Shown: in pieces, positions 45,306 to 54,800 of the stretch | Layout of the letters: each line of letters begins with the position of its first letter | How positions within the stretch are numbered: the first letter of the stretch is position 1 | DNA from: Rhodospirillaceae bacterium | Lineage (GTDB): Bacteria > Pseudomonadota > Alphaproteobacteria > Reyranellales > Reyranellaceae | DNA: 64,000 nt | Assembly (NCBI GenBank): GCA_009772935.1 | Contig: WOUR01000018.1 | Coordinates: forward strand, 1-64,000 | Reading direction: 5' to 3' | Notes under the pieces: generated by a model | The model's input: only the letters and a program-made list of their open reading frames with translations | What the model was told of the DNA's origin: nothing | Databases searched by the model: none | Position numbers and translations under genes: made by a program

Positions 45306-46190
45306 TTAACACTTCATCCCCGTGATCGAGCCCGAGACGGCGCGCGGGTCGCGCTTGGGCCAGCGGCCGGCTTCGACCTGGACGATGAAGTCGCCGACGA
45401 TCCGGTTGAACTGGTCGGGATCCTCGAGATTGATCGTGTGGCCGCAGTTCGGCATCACCGCCAGCGCCGCCGACGGGATCTCGCGCTTCATCAGCATCGA
45501 GGGGGCGAGGCAGGGCCAGTCCTCGTCGCCGGTCAGCACCAGGGTCGGCACCGTCATCGCGCGCATCTTGTCGACCAGATCGTAGAGCGACGGCCGCTCG
45601 CCCTGGCAACCGAGCTGGGTGTTGGCCGAGCCCAGCGCCGAATGCTCGGCCAACGCCTTCTTGAACTCGGCGAAGCCGCGCGGGTCCTTGTTCTCGAACT
45701 GAACGCGCGTCGGACCGTAGGCGTATTTCTCCGCAAAGGCGGCCATCCCCTCCTTGGTGAGCGATCTGGCGACGATGCCGACCTCGGCCTTGAACTTCGC
45801 CGTCTCGTGCTTCTCTGCGCCGTAGCCGACGCCGGCCACGACCAGCGAGCGTGCTCTCGTGGGATGGCGGAAGCCAAAATGCAGGCTGGCAAAGCCGCCC
45901 ATCGAGAGGCCGACGACGTGAGCCTTGTCGATCCCGAGATAATCCATCACCGCCAGGATGTCGTCGGTGGCGCGGTTCTGGCTGTAGCTCTCGGGTTTCT
46001 CGGGCACGTCGGACGGCGGATAACCGCGCGCACCGTAGGTGATGCAGCGATAGCGCTGGCCGAAGTGGCGCATCTGCATCTCCCACGAGCGATGGTCGGC
46101 CGCGAATTCGTGCACGAAGACGATGGGCGCCCCGGCTCCCGTCTCCTCGAAATAGAGCTTCACGCCATCGTCCGTCGTCGCATACGGCAT
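45306..46190 (-). CDS. Alpha/beta hydrolase with serine nucleophile
   Basis: A 294-aa hydrolase. It has IVFVHEFAADHRSWEMQMRH (oxyanion His-Glu), nucleophile elbow VVGLSMGGFASLHFGFR, acid in LTGDEDWPC, and histidine in MPNCGHTINLEDP. It resembles the 3-oxoadipate enol-lactonase (PcaD) and meta-cleavage hydrolase group, fitting the nearby extradiol dioxygenase, but the specificity is not readable. I start it at 46190 (MPYATTDDGVKLYFEE), with GGGAG 8 bases upstream. It converges on the SDR pair. Confidence 0.82.
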   Translation of the reverse strand: MPYATTDDGVKLYFEETGAGAPIVFVHEFAADHRSWEMQMRHFGQRYRCITYGARGYPPSDVPEKPESYSQNRATDDILAVMDYLGIDKAHVVGLSMGGFASLHFGFRHPTRARSLVVAGVGYGAEKHETAKFKAEVGIVARSLTKEGMAAFAEKYAYGPTRVQFENKDPRGFAEFKKALAEHSALGSANTQLGCQGERPSLYDLVDKMRAMTVPTLVLTGDEDWPCLAPSMLMKREIPSAALAVMPNCGHTINLEDPDQFNRIVGDFIVQVEAGRWPKRDPRAVSGSITGMKC

Positions 46191-46318
46191 CAGTCGATCT
46201 CCCTGTCGGCGCCCCCGACCCCGCGCGGGCAGGTATCTGGAAGCGATGCACCAATCCCTAGAAACCTTCATGCGCCTCAGATGCGGAATGATGGCACCGT
46301 AATGCTAAGGTAATCCAC

Positions 46319-47062
46319 ATGAGTGAAATCGGTACCGGCCTGCAGAACGCATCAGGCATCCGCGCCGCCGTCGAGCGGGCGGGTTATGCCTTCGTGGAAG
46401 CCTCCGACATGCGGACGGCCCTCGCCCGCTTCGGGTCGCTCGCCGACTGGCCGGCCTTCGCCGAGAGCTGGAACGATCTCGAAGTCGACACCTACATGGG
46501 CGATGGCGGCCGCTACCGGCGGCGGCGTTTCGGCGTCTACGCGGCGGAACGCCAGGGTGCCATCGTGCGCGGCCCTCACCAGCCGCATTACCAGACCCTG
46601 GACTACAACACCCTGAACGGCGGAATCGAGCGCTGGTTCAAGCCGGTGACCGAGGCGATCGGCAGCGGCGCCTCGATGCGCACCATCCTCGAGTACTGCC
46701 GCGCCCTGTTCGGCCGCCTCGTACCCGAGGCGAAGAAGTGGCACATCGAGGTCCACCAGTTCCGCATCGAGGCCAGGACCGGTGAAGCCGGCAAGCCGAC
46801 ACCTGAGGGCATGCACCGGGACGGCGTCGACTATGTGCTCGTGCTGCTGATCAACCGTCGCAACATCGCCAGCGGTACGACGACGGTGCACGATCTGGAC
46901 AAGCGCGCGCTGGGCAGCTTCACCCTCACCGACCCGCTCGACGCCGCGCTCGTCGACGATTCCCGCTGCTATCACGGCGTGACGCCGGTCGAGCCGGAAA
47001 ACCCGGCCCAGCCCGCCTATCGCGACGTGCTGGTGGTGACGTTCAAGAAGAAGGCGGTGTAA
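46319..47062 (+). CDS. 2OG-Fe(II) dioxygenase, PF10014-type (amino-acid hydroxylase family)
   Basis: A 247-aa protein of the 2OG-Fe dioxygenase family that includes bacterial L-isoleucine 4-hydroxylase. The iron ligands are in PEGMHRDGVDYVLVLLINR (H166, D168) and DSRCYHGVTP (H219), with the 2-oxoglutarate arginine in AYRDVLVVTF (R235). SGTTTVHDL between them fits the fold. It probably hydroxylates a free amino acid. Its ATG has no neighbouring gene within 128 bases upstream, and a large palindromic repeat follows the stop. Confidence 0.8.
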   Translation: MSEIGTGLQNASGIRAAVERAGYAFVEASDMRTALARFGSLADWPAFAESWNDLEVDTYMGDGGRYRRRRFGVYAAERQGAIVRGPHQPHYQTLDYNTLNGGIERWFKPVTEAIGSGASMRTILEYCRALFGRLVPEAKKWHIEVHQFRIEARTGEAGKPTPEGMHRDGVDYVLVLLINRRNIASGTTTVHDLDKRALGSFTLTDPLDAALVDDSRCYHGVTPVEPENPAQPAYRDVLVVTFKKKAV

Positions 47063-47071
47063 CAAACACCC

Positions 47072-47194
47072 GTCGTCCTGAGCGAAGCGCCGAAGGCGCG
47101 CAGTCGAAGAACCTCTTTTCGTCTCGACACATTGTGCGCCGGAAAAGAGGTCCTTCGACTGCGCCGCCCTTCGGGCGCCTCCGCTCAGGACGAC
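47072..47194. repeat. Large intergenic palindrome, GTCGTCCTGAGCGAAG family
   Basis: The left arm GTCGTCCTGAGCGAAGCGCC and the right arm GGCGCCTCCGCTCAGGACGA pair over about 50 bases with a few mismatches, including CCTCTTTTC against GAAAAGAGG. The loop is about 20 bases. GTCCTGAGCGAAG/CAGTCGAAG elements like this occur widely in alphaproteobacterial intergenic regions. The right end lies 5 bases before the stop of the leftward dioxygenase gene. Confidence 0.8.
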
Positions 47195-47199
47195 GGCGT

Positions 47200-48033
47200 T
47201 TATTGGGCGGTAGGACGGAGCTGGAAGCTTCCGAGCGTACAGCTCACCGCGAAGATGGGGACCGGCTCGCAGAAGTCGACCGTTCCCCGGGCGCCGCCAG
47301 CCGCAGCCGCCGCGGCGATGAACGTCCTGATCTCGAAGCCGCCCTGGCCGGCCTCGCGATAGATTTCGGCGTCGGTGTAGGAGAGAAGCGCCTCGCGGTC
47401 GTTGGCCGACCAGCGGCGCAGAAACTCGCGATCCCACTCCTGGTTGATCTTCCCCGAGTCCGGCGTGGCCGGCCAGTGAGAGAGGCCGCCCGTACCGATA
47501 AGCGCGATGCGTTCCGGAACGGCGTCGGCCGCCCGCCGCAGTGCCTCGCCGAACGCCCAGGCGCGAGCCAGCGGCGCGAGCGGCGGACCTTGGCAGTTGA
47601 TGTTGGCCGGCACGATCGGCAGGTCGTAGTCGGGCGTCAGGAAGTGCAGCGGCACCGAGATTCCATGGTCGAACTTCCATTCCTCGGCATAGGCCACGTC
47701 GACCGTCTGCATCACCTGCTCGATCAGCCGGCGCGACAGATCCCTGTTGCCCGGCACGGTCGTCCGCCGGATACGCAGGAAGGCCTCGTCCTCGATCGGT
47801 CCCTCGTAACTGTCGGCCATGCCGATGGCGAAGGCAGGCATGTTGTTCATGAAGAAGTTGGCGAAGTGCTCGGCCGCGATCACCACCAGCGCATCGGGCC
47901 CGGTCGCGCGGATGTCGTCGCCCATGCGGCGGAACGCGCCCTCGAGCGCCTGCCGCGTCTGGGTGTCGGCGCGCTCGGCGCGACCCGTGATGCCGGGCGC
48001 ATGGCTGCAGGCGCCGCAATAGACCAGGGGCAT
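47200..48033 (-). CDS. Class III extradiol ring-cleavage dioxygenase, catalytic (LigB-like) subunit
   Basis: A 277-aa LigB-fold dioxygenase. It has VYCGACSHAPGITGR with H11, VIAAEHFANFF with H56, and GTGGLSHWPATPDSGKIN as the catalytic histidine loop. These are the non-haem Fe(II) ligands and acid-base residues of protocatechuate 4,5-dioxygenase-type enzymes, which open catechol rings between C4 and C5 or the equivalent. The start ATG at 48033 shares one base with the stop of the small-subunit gene (TGATG). The substrate could be protocatechuate, gallate or another catechol. Confidence 0.85.
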   Translation of the reverse strand: MPLVYCGACSHAPGITGRAERADTQTRQALEGAFRRMGDDIRATGPDALVVIAAEHFANFFMNNMPAFAIGMADSYEGPIEDEAFLRIRRTTVPGNRDLSRRLIEQVMQTVDVAYAEEWKFDHGISVPLHFLTPDYDLPIVPANINCQGPPLAPLARAWAFGEALRRAADAVPERIALIGTGGLSHWPATPDSGKINQEWDREFLRRWSANDREALLSYTDAEIYREAGQGGFEIRTFIAAAAAAGGARGTVDFCEPVPIFAVSCTLGSFQLRPTAQ

Positions 48034-48386
48034 CAGCGTGTCTCCCGCTCTGCCTTGAGGCGGGCATCGTGCGCCGCGACGCCTTCGTAACCGGTGGTGG
48101 CGTAGACGCCCTCGCGTACCGGCCCGTGCTCGCGAAGCCCCTGTCGCATTCGCTCGAGATAGTCGGCCCACTCGATGCGATGCAGCGCCGCGAAGTGCAT
48201 CAGGAGCTGGCCGTTGACTCCCAGCACGTAGAGAAGCCCGATATCGGGCTTCATCAACGCACCGATCTCCTCCGGGGTGAGATCGTATTCGCCGAGTACG
48301 GCGTCGCACTCATCGGCATAGCGCTGCCGCGTGCGCGGGTCGCGGTTCAGCTGATAGATCAGCTTCTGGACCTGGTAGAGGCTCAT
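48033..48386 (-). CDS. Extradiol dioxygenase small (LigA-like) subunit
   Basis: A 117-aa helical protein resembling the alpha subunit of LigAB (DPRTRQRYADECDAVLGEYD, LTPEEIGALMKPDIGLLYVL, and the NGQLLMHFAALHRIEW segment). It shapes the lid over the active site of the catalytic subunit. It is upstream of, and translationally coupled to, the LigB-like gene. The two separate genes, rather than a fused form, follow the LigA-then-LigB order of the protocatechuate 4,5-dioxygenase system. Confidence 0.82.
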   Translation of the reverse strand: MSLYQVQKLIYQLNRDPRTRQRYADECDAVLGEYDLTPEEIGALMKPDIGLLYVLGVNGQLLMHFAALHRIEWADYLERMRQGLREHGPVREGVYATTGYEGVAAHDARLKAERETR

Positions 48387-48418
48387 CCCCAGCCCTCCCG
48401 CGACTCCGGACGGAGCGG

Positions 48419-49195
48419 TTAGCCGCCGCTGCCGATGGTCACGCCGGCGTCGGCGATGATCGTCTGGCCGGTGATGAAGGCGCCGGCCTTACCGGCCAGC
48501 ATCACCGCAATGCCGCCGATATCGTCCGGCTCGCCGATGCGCCCGAGCGGCGCGCCCTTGAGGCGGACCGCGAGATACTTCGGGTCGTCCCACAGCGCCT
48601 TGGCGAAATCGGTCTTCACCAGACCCGGCGCGATCGTGTTCACGCGGATATTGTCCTTGCCGTATTCGACCGCGAGGTTGCGCGCGAGCTGCATGTCGGC
48701 GGCCTTGGAGATACCATAGGCGCCGATCACGGGAGTGCCACGCACGCCACCGATCGACGAGACGATGATGATCGAGCCGTCCTTCTTGGCGCGCATGTCG
48801 GGCAGGCAGAAATTGATCAGCCACATGCTCGACAGGATGTTGTTGTGCATCACCTTCATGAACACGTCGTCGGGCAGCTTCTCGTTCGGCCCGTAATAGG
48901 GGTTCGAGGCGGCGTTGCAGACGAGGATGTCGACCGGGCCGAGCCGCTTGCGGGTTTCGGCGATCAGATTCTCGCACTGCGACTTGTCGGAGATGTTGCA
49001 AGGAATGACGATCGCCTCACCGCCGGCCGCCTTGATCTCCGCCGCCGCTTCCTCGCAGGCCGGCGCCTTGCGGCTCGAGACCACAACCCTGGCGCCCTGC
49101 AGCGCGAGGTGCAGGGCGATCGACTTGCCGATGCCCTTGCTCGAACCGGTGACGACGGCGACCTTGCCGGTAAGGTCGAAAAGCGGCGATGCCAT
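48419..49195 (-). CDS. SDR oxidoreductase (glucose/3-oxoacyl reductase type)
   Basis: A 258-aa classical SDR: VAVVTGSSKGIGKSIALHLA, VVVSSRKAPACEEAA (the arginine favours NADPH), ILVCNAASNPYYGP, and catalytic IIIVSSIGGVRGTPVIGAYG followed by ISKAAD. I start it at 49195 (MASPLFDLTGKVAV), with GGAGG 8 bases upstream; the frame is open 16 codons further without similarity. It lies 32 bases upstream of the LigA-like gene on the same strand and probably begins the operon SDR-LigA-LigB, so it may dehydrogenate a related aromatic precursor. Confidence 0.83.
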   Translation of the reverse strand: MASPLFDLTGKVAVVTGSSKGIGKSIALHLALQGARVVVSSRKAPACEEAAAEIKAAGGEAIVIPCNISDKSQCENLIAETRKRLGPVDILVCNAASNPYYGPNEKLPDDVFMKVMHNNILSSMWLINFCLPDMRAKKDGSIIIVSSIGGVRGTPVIGAYGISKAADMQLARNLAVEYGKDNIRVNTIAPGLVKTDFAKALWDDPKYLAVRLKGAPLGRIGEPDDIGGIAVMLAGKAGAFITGQTIIADAGVTIGSGG

Positions 49196-49349
49196 TGAGC
49201 TGTCCTCCAGAAGATTTCGGCTTCTTGTGTGGCATGAACGCAAGGACTCGAAAACCCCCGCAACCGTCGCCGGGATCGTTCACGAAGGCCTGATTTGCTG
49301 ACGCGAACACCGCGCCCCTAGCTTGGCGTCCAGTCCACAGGAGTTCTCG

Positions 49350-49919
49350 ATGCGCCTCACGACCATGATCGGCGCGGTGCTCGCGGGTCTTGTCGCGCTG
49401 CCCGCCCTTGCGGTCGCCGCCACGATCGGCGGCGTCTACTACGCGCCGCAGTACGACTATCGCGATTTCTTCGCCGCGACAGACGGCAGGAATTTCCCGG
49501 TGATCCTCGCGGGCAACGCCTTCCCCGGCGTTGATCCCGACGTGGTGGCGCGCGACCTCCTCCCGGCGATGCAGGCGGCCAAGCCTCGCCCGGCGCTCAC
49601 CTTCACCTACGACCGCCCCATTCCGCCGGCCAGTCCCGACTACCGCCTGGTCCTGGTGTTCGATCCCGCCAACAATCTCAACGCCGATCCCGTCTGCGCC
49701 GGCGAGCCGGCGCGCTTCCAGCCGGGCAAGCCTGGTCGCTTCTATGTCTATGCGATCTACTGTCGGAACGACCGGGCCATGTCCTTTACCACCGCATGGA
49801 CACAGGCGAGCGGGCCGGCCGATCCGCGCATCGAGCAGCTCTTTCGGCAACTCTTCATGGTCATCTTCACCGATCAGCAGCGGCGGTACGCTCAGCTCGA
49901 CCCCAGTCTGATACCGTGA
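49350..49919 (+). CDS. Exported protein of unknown function
   Basis: A 189-aa protein with a signal peptide (RLTTMIGAVLAGLVALPALAVAA, cleavage near VAA) and no lipobox. The mature part has two cysteines (DPVCAGEPARF and YAIYCRNDRAMSF, one disulfide likely), a CRNDRAMSFTTAWTQ stretch and a C-terminal helix LFRQLFMVIFTDQQRR. I do not recognise the family. I chose the ATG at 49350, where CAGGAG lies 6 bases upstream. Its promoter must lie in the 154 bases separating it from the divergent SDR gene; no boxes stand out. Confidence 0.7.
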   Translation: MRLTTMIGAVLAGLVALPALAVAATIGGVYYAPQYDYRDFFAATDGRNFPVILAGNAFPGVDPDVVARDLLPAMQAAKPRPALTFTYDRPIPPASPDYRLVLVFDPANNLNADPVCAGEPARFQPGKPGRFYVYAIYCRNDRAMSFTTAWTQASGPADPRIEQLFRQLFMVIFTDQQRRYAQLDPSLIP

Positions 49920-50005
49920 GCGGCCGGATTCGGCTGCGGGTCCTTGCAGAATAGGACTGCGGGCGCATCCCTTTTGCCGGCAGCGCGTTGTATGTGTCGC
50001 TTGGC

Positions 50006-51883
50006 ATGGCCTTTGTAAATCGCGAGTTCCTGCGCTGGGCGCGCATATGCTGTCTCGTCTCGCTGAGTTTGACGGGCACGGTGAGCCTGTGGCCGCGCGC
50101 GGCCGATGCCCGAACCGCCAAGGTCGTCCTTACCGTGGCCGGAGACGAGCGCATGTCGGCCGATCTCAAGGAGCTGTCGGAAGATTTCCAGAAGCAGCAG
50201 CCCCTGACGGGCGATGCGTTGGGAATACTGCAGGGTGCACAGGCGGTGACCGCCCAGTTCAATACGGCCCTGCGGTCGCGCGGTTTCTACGATGCGACGA
50301 TCAGGGCCACGATCGAAGGAAAGCCAATTGCCGATGCCTCCGCCCTGGAGGCTCTCGAGACGCTTGGCGACGCTGCCCCGGCAACCGTCGATGTCACGAT
50401 CGATACGGGTCCACGCTATCGCATCGGTTCCCTCGCCATCCGTCCGCCCGGGACGCAGCAGTCCCTGCCCGGGATCGACCGTGCGGAACTCGGCATCGCG
50501 CCCGGTGACCCCGCCGATGCCGCCGCCATCATCGCCGCCCAGAACAAGCTGCTGGACGAACTGCGCAAGCAGGGCCACGCGCTGGCCGCCATCAAGGACC
50601 GCGAAGTCATCGTCGACCACGCCACCCGCGAGGCCGAGGTGACCTTCGTGGCCGAACCCGGCCCGCCGGCCAAGATGGGCCCCGTGCGCTTCACTGGCAC
50701 CGAGAAGGTCGACACGACATGGCTGCAGCGCCGGGTACCCTTCAAGGAGGGCGAACCCTACTCGCCGGCCAAGGTCGAGGAGCTGAGGGGCAAGCTCACC
50801 TCGCTCGGCACCTTCAACGCGGTGCGCCTGAAGCCCGCGACGGAGCTCGATGCAAACGGCGAACTACCGATCGAGGCCGAGCTGACGGACAGGCTGCAGC
50901 GCTCTTTCGGCTTCGGCGTGAGCTACGAAACCCAGCTCGGCTTCGCGGTCGAGGGATTCTGGGTCCACCGCAACCTGTTTGGCCAGGCCGAGAGCCTGCG
51001 CCTGTCCGGCGAGGTCAATCACATCGGTCAGGGCTACGCGATCCTCGACACCGGCTTTGCGTTCCGGGCCGCCTTCCGCAAGCCCGACTGGTGGCTGCCG
51101 GGACAGGACCTGCGGCTGGAAGCGGCGGCGCTGCGCGAAGTGGTCCCTGCCTATACGAGGAAGGTCGCCACCTTCTATGGCGGTTTCGACCGTACCTTCT
51201 CACCGCGCTGGCAGGCCCGCGTCGGCCTGGCGGCCGAGATCGCGGACATCACGCGCAGCGGTATCACCCAGAGCTATCGCATGCTCGGCCTGCAGGGCAC
51301 GGTGCTCTATAATCGCGCCAACAGCGATCTCGACCCGACGCGTGGGTATCGCATCGAATTCAACGTCCAGCCGTGGATCGACACCGGACCGGGCGGCGAC
51401 ATGTTCACGATCCTGCGCCTGACCGGCCGTCACTACTGGGACATCGCCGAACCTGGTCGCACCGTGCTGGCTACCCGCGCCTCGTTCGGCACCGAGCCCG
51501 CCACCAGCATCGGCGGCATTCCGCCCGACAAGCTCTTCTATGCCGGCGGCGGCGGCTCGGTGCGCGGCTTCGTCTACCAGACCGCCGGACCGCTCGACGC
51601 CTATGGCAACCCGCTGGGTGGCGCCAGTGTGGTCGAGGCCAACGTCGAACTGCGCCAGCGCATCGGGAAGGCATTCGGCGCCGTGGCATTCGTCGATGCC
51701 GGCAGCGCCTATCCCGACTTCCTGCCGAACTTCTCCCAGTTGGCGCCGAGGGTCGGCGCCGGCGTCGGCATCCGCTACTATACCGACTTCGGGCCGATCC
51801 GGGCCGATGTCGGTATCCCGCTGAACCGCCGCCCCAGCGATCCGCCGTTCGGCATCTACGTGAGCCTGGGGCAAGCCTTCTGA
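50006..51883 (+). CDS. tamA: Translocation and assembly module outer-membrane protein TamA (Omp85 family)
   Basis: A 625-aa BamA/TamA-family protein. Signal peptide (ICCLVSLSLTGTVSLWPRAADA). POTRA domains occupy about residues 35-250 (ALRSRGFYDATIRATIEGKP; GPVRFTGTEKVDTTWLQRRV; FNAVRLKP). A beta-barrel follows, with the Omp85 blocks FYAGGGGSVRGFVYQT, NSDLDPTRGYRIEFN and the final strand GIYVSLGQAF ending in phenylalanine, as the barrel-assembly signal requires. With TamB it inserts or exports outer-membrane and autotransporter substrates. The stop shares one base with the tamB start. I use ATG 50006; the frame also allows a TTG at 49988. Confidence 0.9.
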   Translation: MAFVNREFLRWARICCLVSLSLTGTVSLWPRAADARTAKVVLTVAGDERMSADLKELSEDFQKQQPLTGDALGILQGAQAVTAQFNTALRSRGFYDATIRATIEGKPIADASALEALETLGDAAPATVDVTIDTGPRYRIGSLAIRPPGTQQSLPGIDRAELGIAPGDPADAAAIIAAQNKLLDELRKQGHALAAIKDREVIVDHATREAEVTFVAEPGPPAKMGPVRFTGTEKVDTTWLQRRVPFKEGEPYSPAKVEELRGKLTSLGTFNAVRLKPATELDANGELPIEAELTDRLQRSFGFGVSYETQLGFAVEGFWVHRNLFGQAESLRLSGEVNHIGQGYAILDTGFAFRAAFRKPDWWLPGQDLRLEAAALREVVPAYTRKVATFYGGFDRTFSPRWQARVGLAAEIADITRSGITQSYRMLGLQGTVLYNRANSDLDPTRGYRIEFNVQPWIDTGPGGDMFTILRLTGRHYWDIAEPGRTVLATRASFGTEPATSIGGIPPDKLFYAGGGGSVRGFVYQTAGPLDAYGNPLGGASVVEANVELRQRIGKAFGAVAFVDAGSAYPDFLPNFSQLAPRVGAGVGIRYYTDFGPIRADVGIPLNRRPSDPPFGIYVSLGQAF

Positions 51884-54800
51884 TGCGCGCGCTCCGCATC
51901 GCGGCCTATCTGCTGGTCGCCGTCGTGGCGGTTCTCGGCCTCGCGTTTGGAGGTGTACAGACCGCCCCGGGCAAGCGGCTGCTCGCCTCGCTGGCCTCCA
52001 ACCTCGCCTCCTCGCCGGATCAGCGGATCCGCATCACCGGCATCGACGGGTTCGTACCGACCAACCTCCGCGTGGCGCGGGTCGAACTCGCCGACCGCAC
52101 GGGCGCCTGGCTGCAGATCGAGGATGCGCACCTGTCCTGGTCCTTCGCCTCGCTCCTGCAACGACGGCTGCGCATCGAACTCCTGTCGGCCGCGAGGATC
52201 GATGTGCTCCGGGCGCCGCAGGAGGAGAAAAGGGAGAGCACGGCCACCAACGGCGGCATCCGGCTCCCCGTCGACATCGATCTGCAGGCACTGCGCATCG
52301 ACGACCTCCATCTCGCCGCCGCACTCGGCGGTATCGATTCGCACTGGAAGGTCGGCGGCCAAGCCGCGGCGGCCCGCGACCTCGCCGAGATCAGCGCACG
52401 GCTCGCGGCCAATCGTCTGGAAGGGCCGCAAGGCACCCTCACCGCCGATGTACGGCTTGAACGAGCGCCCCGCAGGATCGCTGCAGACATCACGCTCGAC
52501 GAGGCGTCCGGGGGCATCGTGGCGGCGCTGATGCAGCGCCCCGACCTGCCGGACATCTCCCTGAAGCTCTCGGCACGGGGCGACGAGCGGGACGGCACGG
52601 CCGAACTGACCGCCCGGGCCGGCGACGCGGCGACCGCCAGGGGCAGTCTGCGGTGGATGCCCGATGGCAACGACACAGGCTTTCAATTCAACCTCGAAGC
52701 GGGGCCCATCGACGTCCCGGCGCAAGGAATCGTCTGGCAGAGGCTGCATCTCGAGGCGGACGGCAAACTCACCGGCACGGTCCGCGTGCGGGGCACCGTC
52801 CAGGATCTGAAGCTTGCAACGCTGGATCCGCGCCTGCCGCAACCCGGCACCGTCACGGTCGATGCCTCCGTCGCAGATCTTACCGGTGACAAAATAAGGG
52901 TCCGGTCGTTCGATATCGGCATGCCGCTCCTGCACGTCAAAGGCGACGCCGACTACGCGCCCGCGCAAGGTCGAGGCGAGGTGCGCGCGTCCGTCGATCT
53001 GCCCAGTCTGGAACCGCTGTCGGCGATGGCCGGCCGCGCCCTGACCGGCAAGGCGCAGGTCGACCTCACCGCGGGGATCGACAAGGGCAGTCTCTCTGCC
53101 CGCTGGCAGGGGCGGATTGACGATTTCGGCACCCCCGACGTGCCGCGGGGTCTGGTGGCCACCGTCGATCTCGCCGGCAACGCCACACTCGCCCCCGACG
53201 GTAACTGGACGATCCGGGACGCGAAGCTCGGCAGCAACAGCGGTACGCTCACCGTGTCCGGCCGTGGCCACGAGGAGGTGGGCAGCCTCGACCTCGGCGT
53301 CGATCTGCCTCGGCTGGCGACGTTCAGGGCCGAGGTGCAGGGCGCTGCGACCGCTGCGGCGACCGTGGACTTCGGCGGCCCAGAAACCTTGCTGAAGCTC
53401 AAGGTCGAGGGTCGCGATGTCGCCTACCAGAAAATCACTTCGCGTCGGCTCGTGCTCGACACCTCCGTATCGCTGGCCCCCGGGGGCCAAGTAGCAGGCA
53501 CGGTCCAGGCCGAGGGGGAGGTGGCAGGACAGCCCCTGTCGCTCGAGGGCCACTTCTCGCACGATGAGGCGGCCGGCCTCTCCGTCCCGACCCTCCAGGG
53601 ACGCTGGTCGAACGCCATGCTCGACGTCACCAATCTTGCCATTGCCCAGACGCACGCCACCGGGCATGCGAGGTTGGCAATTCCCCAGATCAAGGACATA
53701 GAAGCGCTGGCTGCGCTGGGTCTCGAAGGGTCGCTGGTTGCGGAAGTCGCCGCCGATCCGAACGCCCCGTCGGGCCGGCTCGACGTCTCGGTAAAGGGCG
53801 GCGACCTTGCCGGTCAGGGCCTGGGCGCCGGCACGCTCGACCTCAAGGGCCATGTCGACGACCCGGCCGGCCGGGCGGCCACGGACCTGACCCTGGAAGC
53901 GACGCGCCTGCGCGGCGCCGGCGGCCTGTCCACTCTCAAGGCGACAGCCAGGGGCGATCGCGCGGGCGGCATCGACCTCGCCGTGCAGGGTTCGGGGGCC
54001 GAACTGTCCGCCGATGTCGCGGCCAGGATCGAGTTCCTGGCTGACGAAATCCGCGTCGCCCTGTCCCGGTTCAGCGGCCGCTACCGCGATATCCCGCTTG
54101 GCCTGAACGCGCCGACGAAGATCACGGTGGCCGGTGCACGCATCGCGATCGATCCCACGAACCTGCGCGTCGGTGCCGGCCGGGTCGCCTTGCGCGGCAC
54201 GCTCGATCCCGTGGCGAGCGACCTTCAGACCGAGCTCGCGGGCCTGCCGCTCGCCCTGATCGACACGTTCGCGCCAGGGACTGGCCTGGAAGGCACGCTC
54301 CAGGCGAAGGTCCGGGCGACCGGCGCGATGGGCGCGCCCCGGCTGGAGGCGAGCTACAGCGCCGCCGGTGTCCGCGTACGGCGGCCCGACGCGGCGCTGA
54401 TCCCGGCGCTATCGCTGCAAGGAACCGCCTCCCTGATCGGCCAGCAGGCGAGCCTCGACGCGCGGCTGGCCGCCGGCGGCAACACAAACTTGACGGTGAA
54501 AGGCACTGGGGAGCTACCCCGTGGCGCCGGGGCTGTCGCCGGCAAGATCGCAGTGGGAGGCTCGATCGACATCGCACCTTTCGCGCCCCTGCTGGGCAAC
54601 GACATCCGCAACGTGACCGGCCGGCTCCGGCCCAACCTGTCGGTATCGATCAGCGGCACGCAGATCACCGGCACCGGTGCGATCGACTTCGAGGGCGGTG
54701 CACTGACCATGCCGGAAGCGGGCCTGAAACTGAGCGGCGGCCAGGGCCGCTTCGTTCTCCAGGGCGACACGCTGCAGGTACAGACGCTCACCTTTCGGGC

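Noticed and set aside
47072..47194. Palindromic repeats as a CRISPR array.
   Set aside because: Single copies without regularly spaced identical repeats, and no cas genes in the window.
49988..50014. The stretch just before tamA reads LYVSLGMAF, almost the same as the protein's own C-terminal barrel signal IYVSLGQAF.
   Set aside because: Only nine residues, DNA differs in codon use, and the signal peptide begins right after it. It could be the worn end of an ancestral neighbour gene, but chance is as likely.
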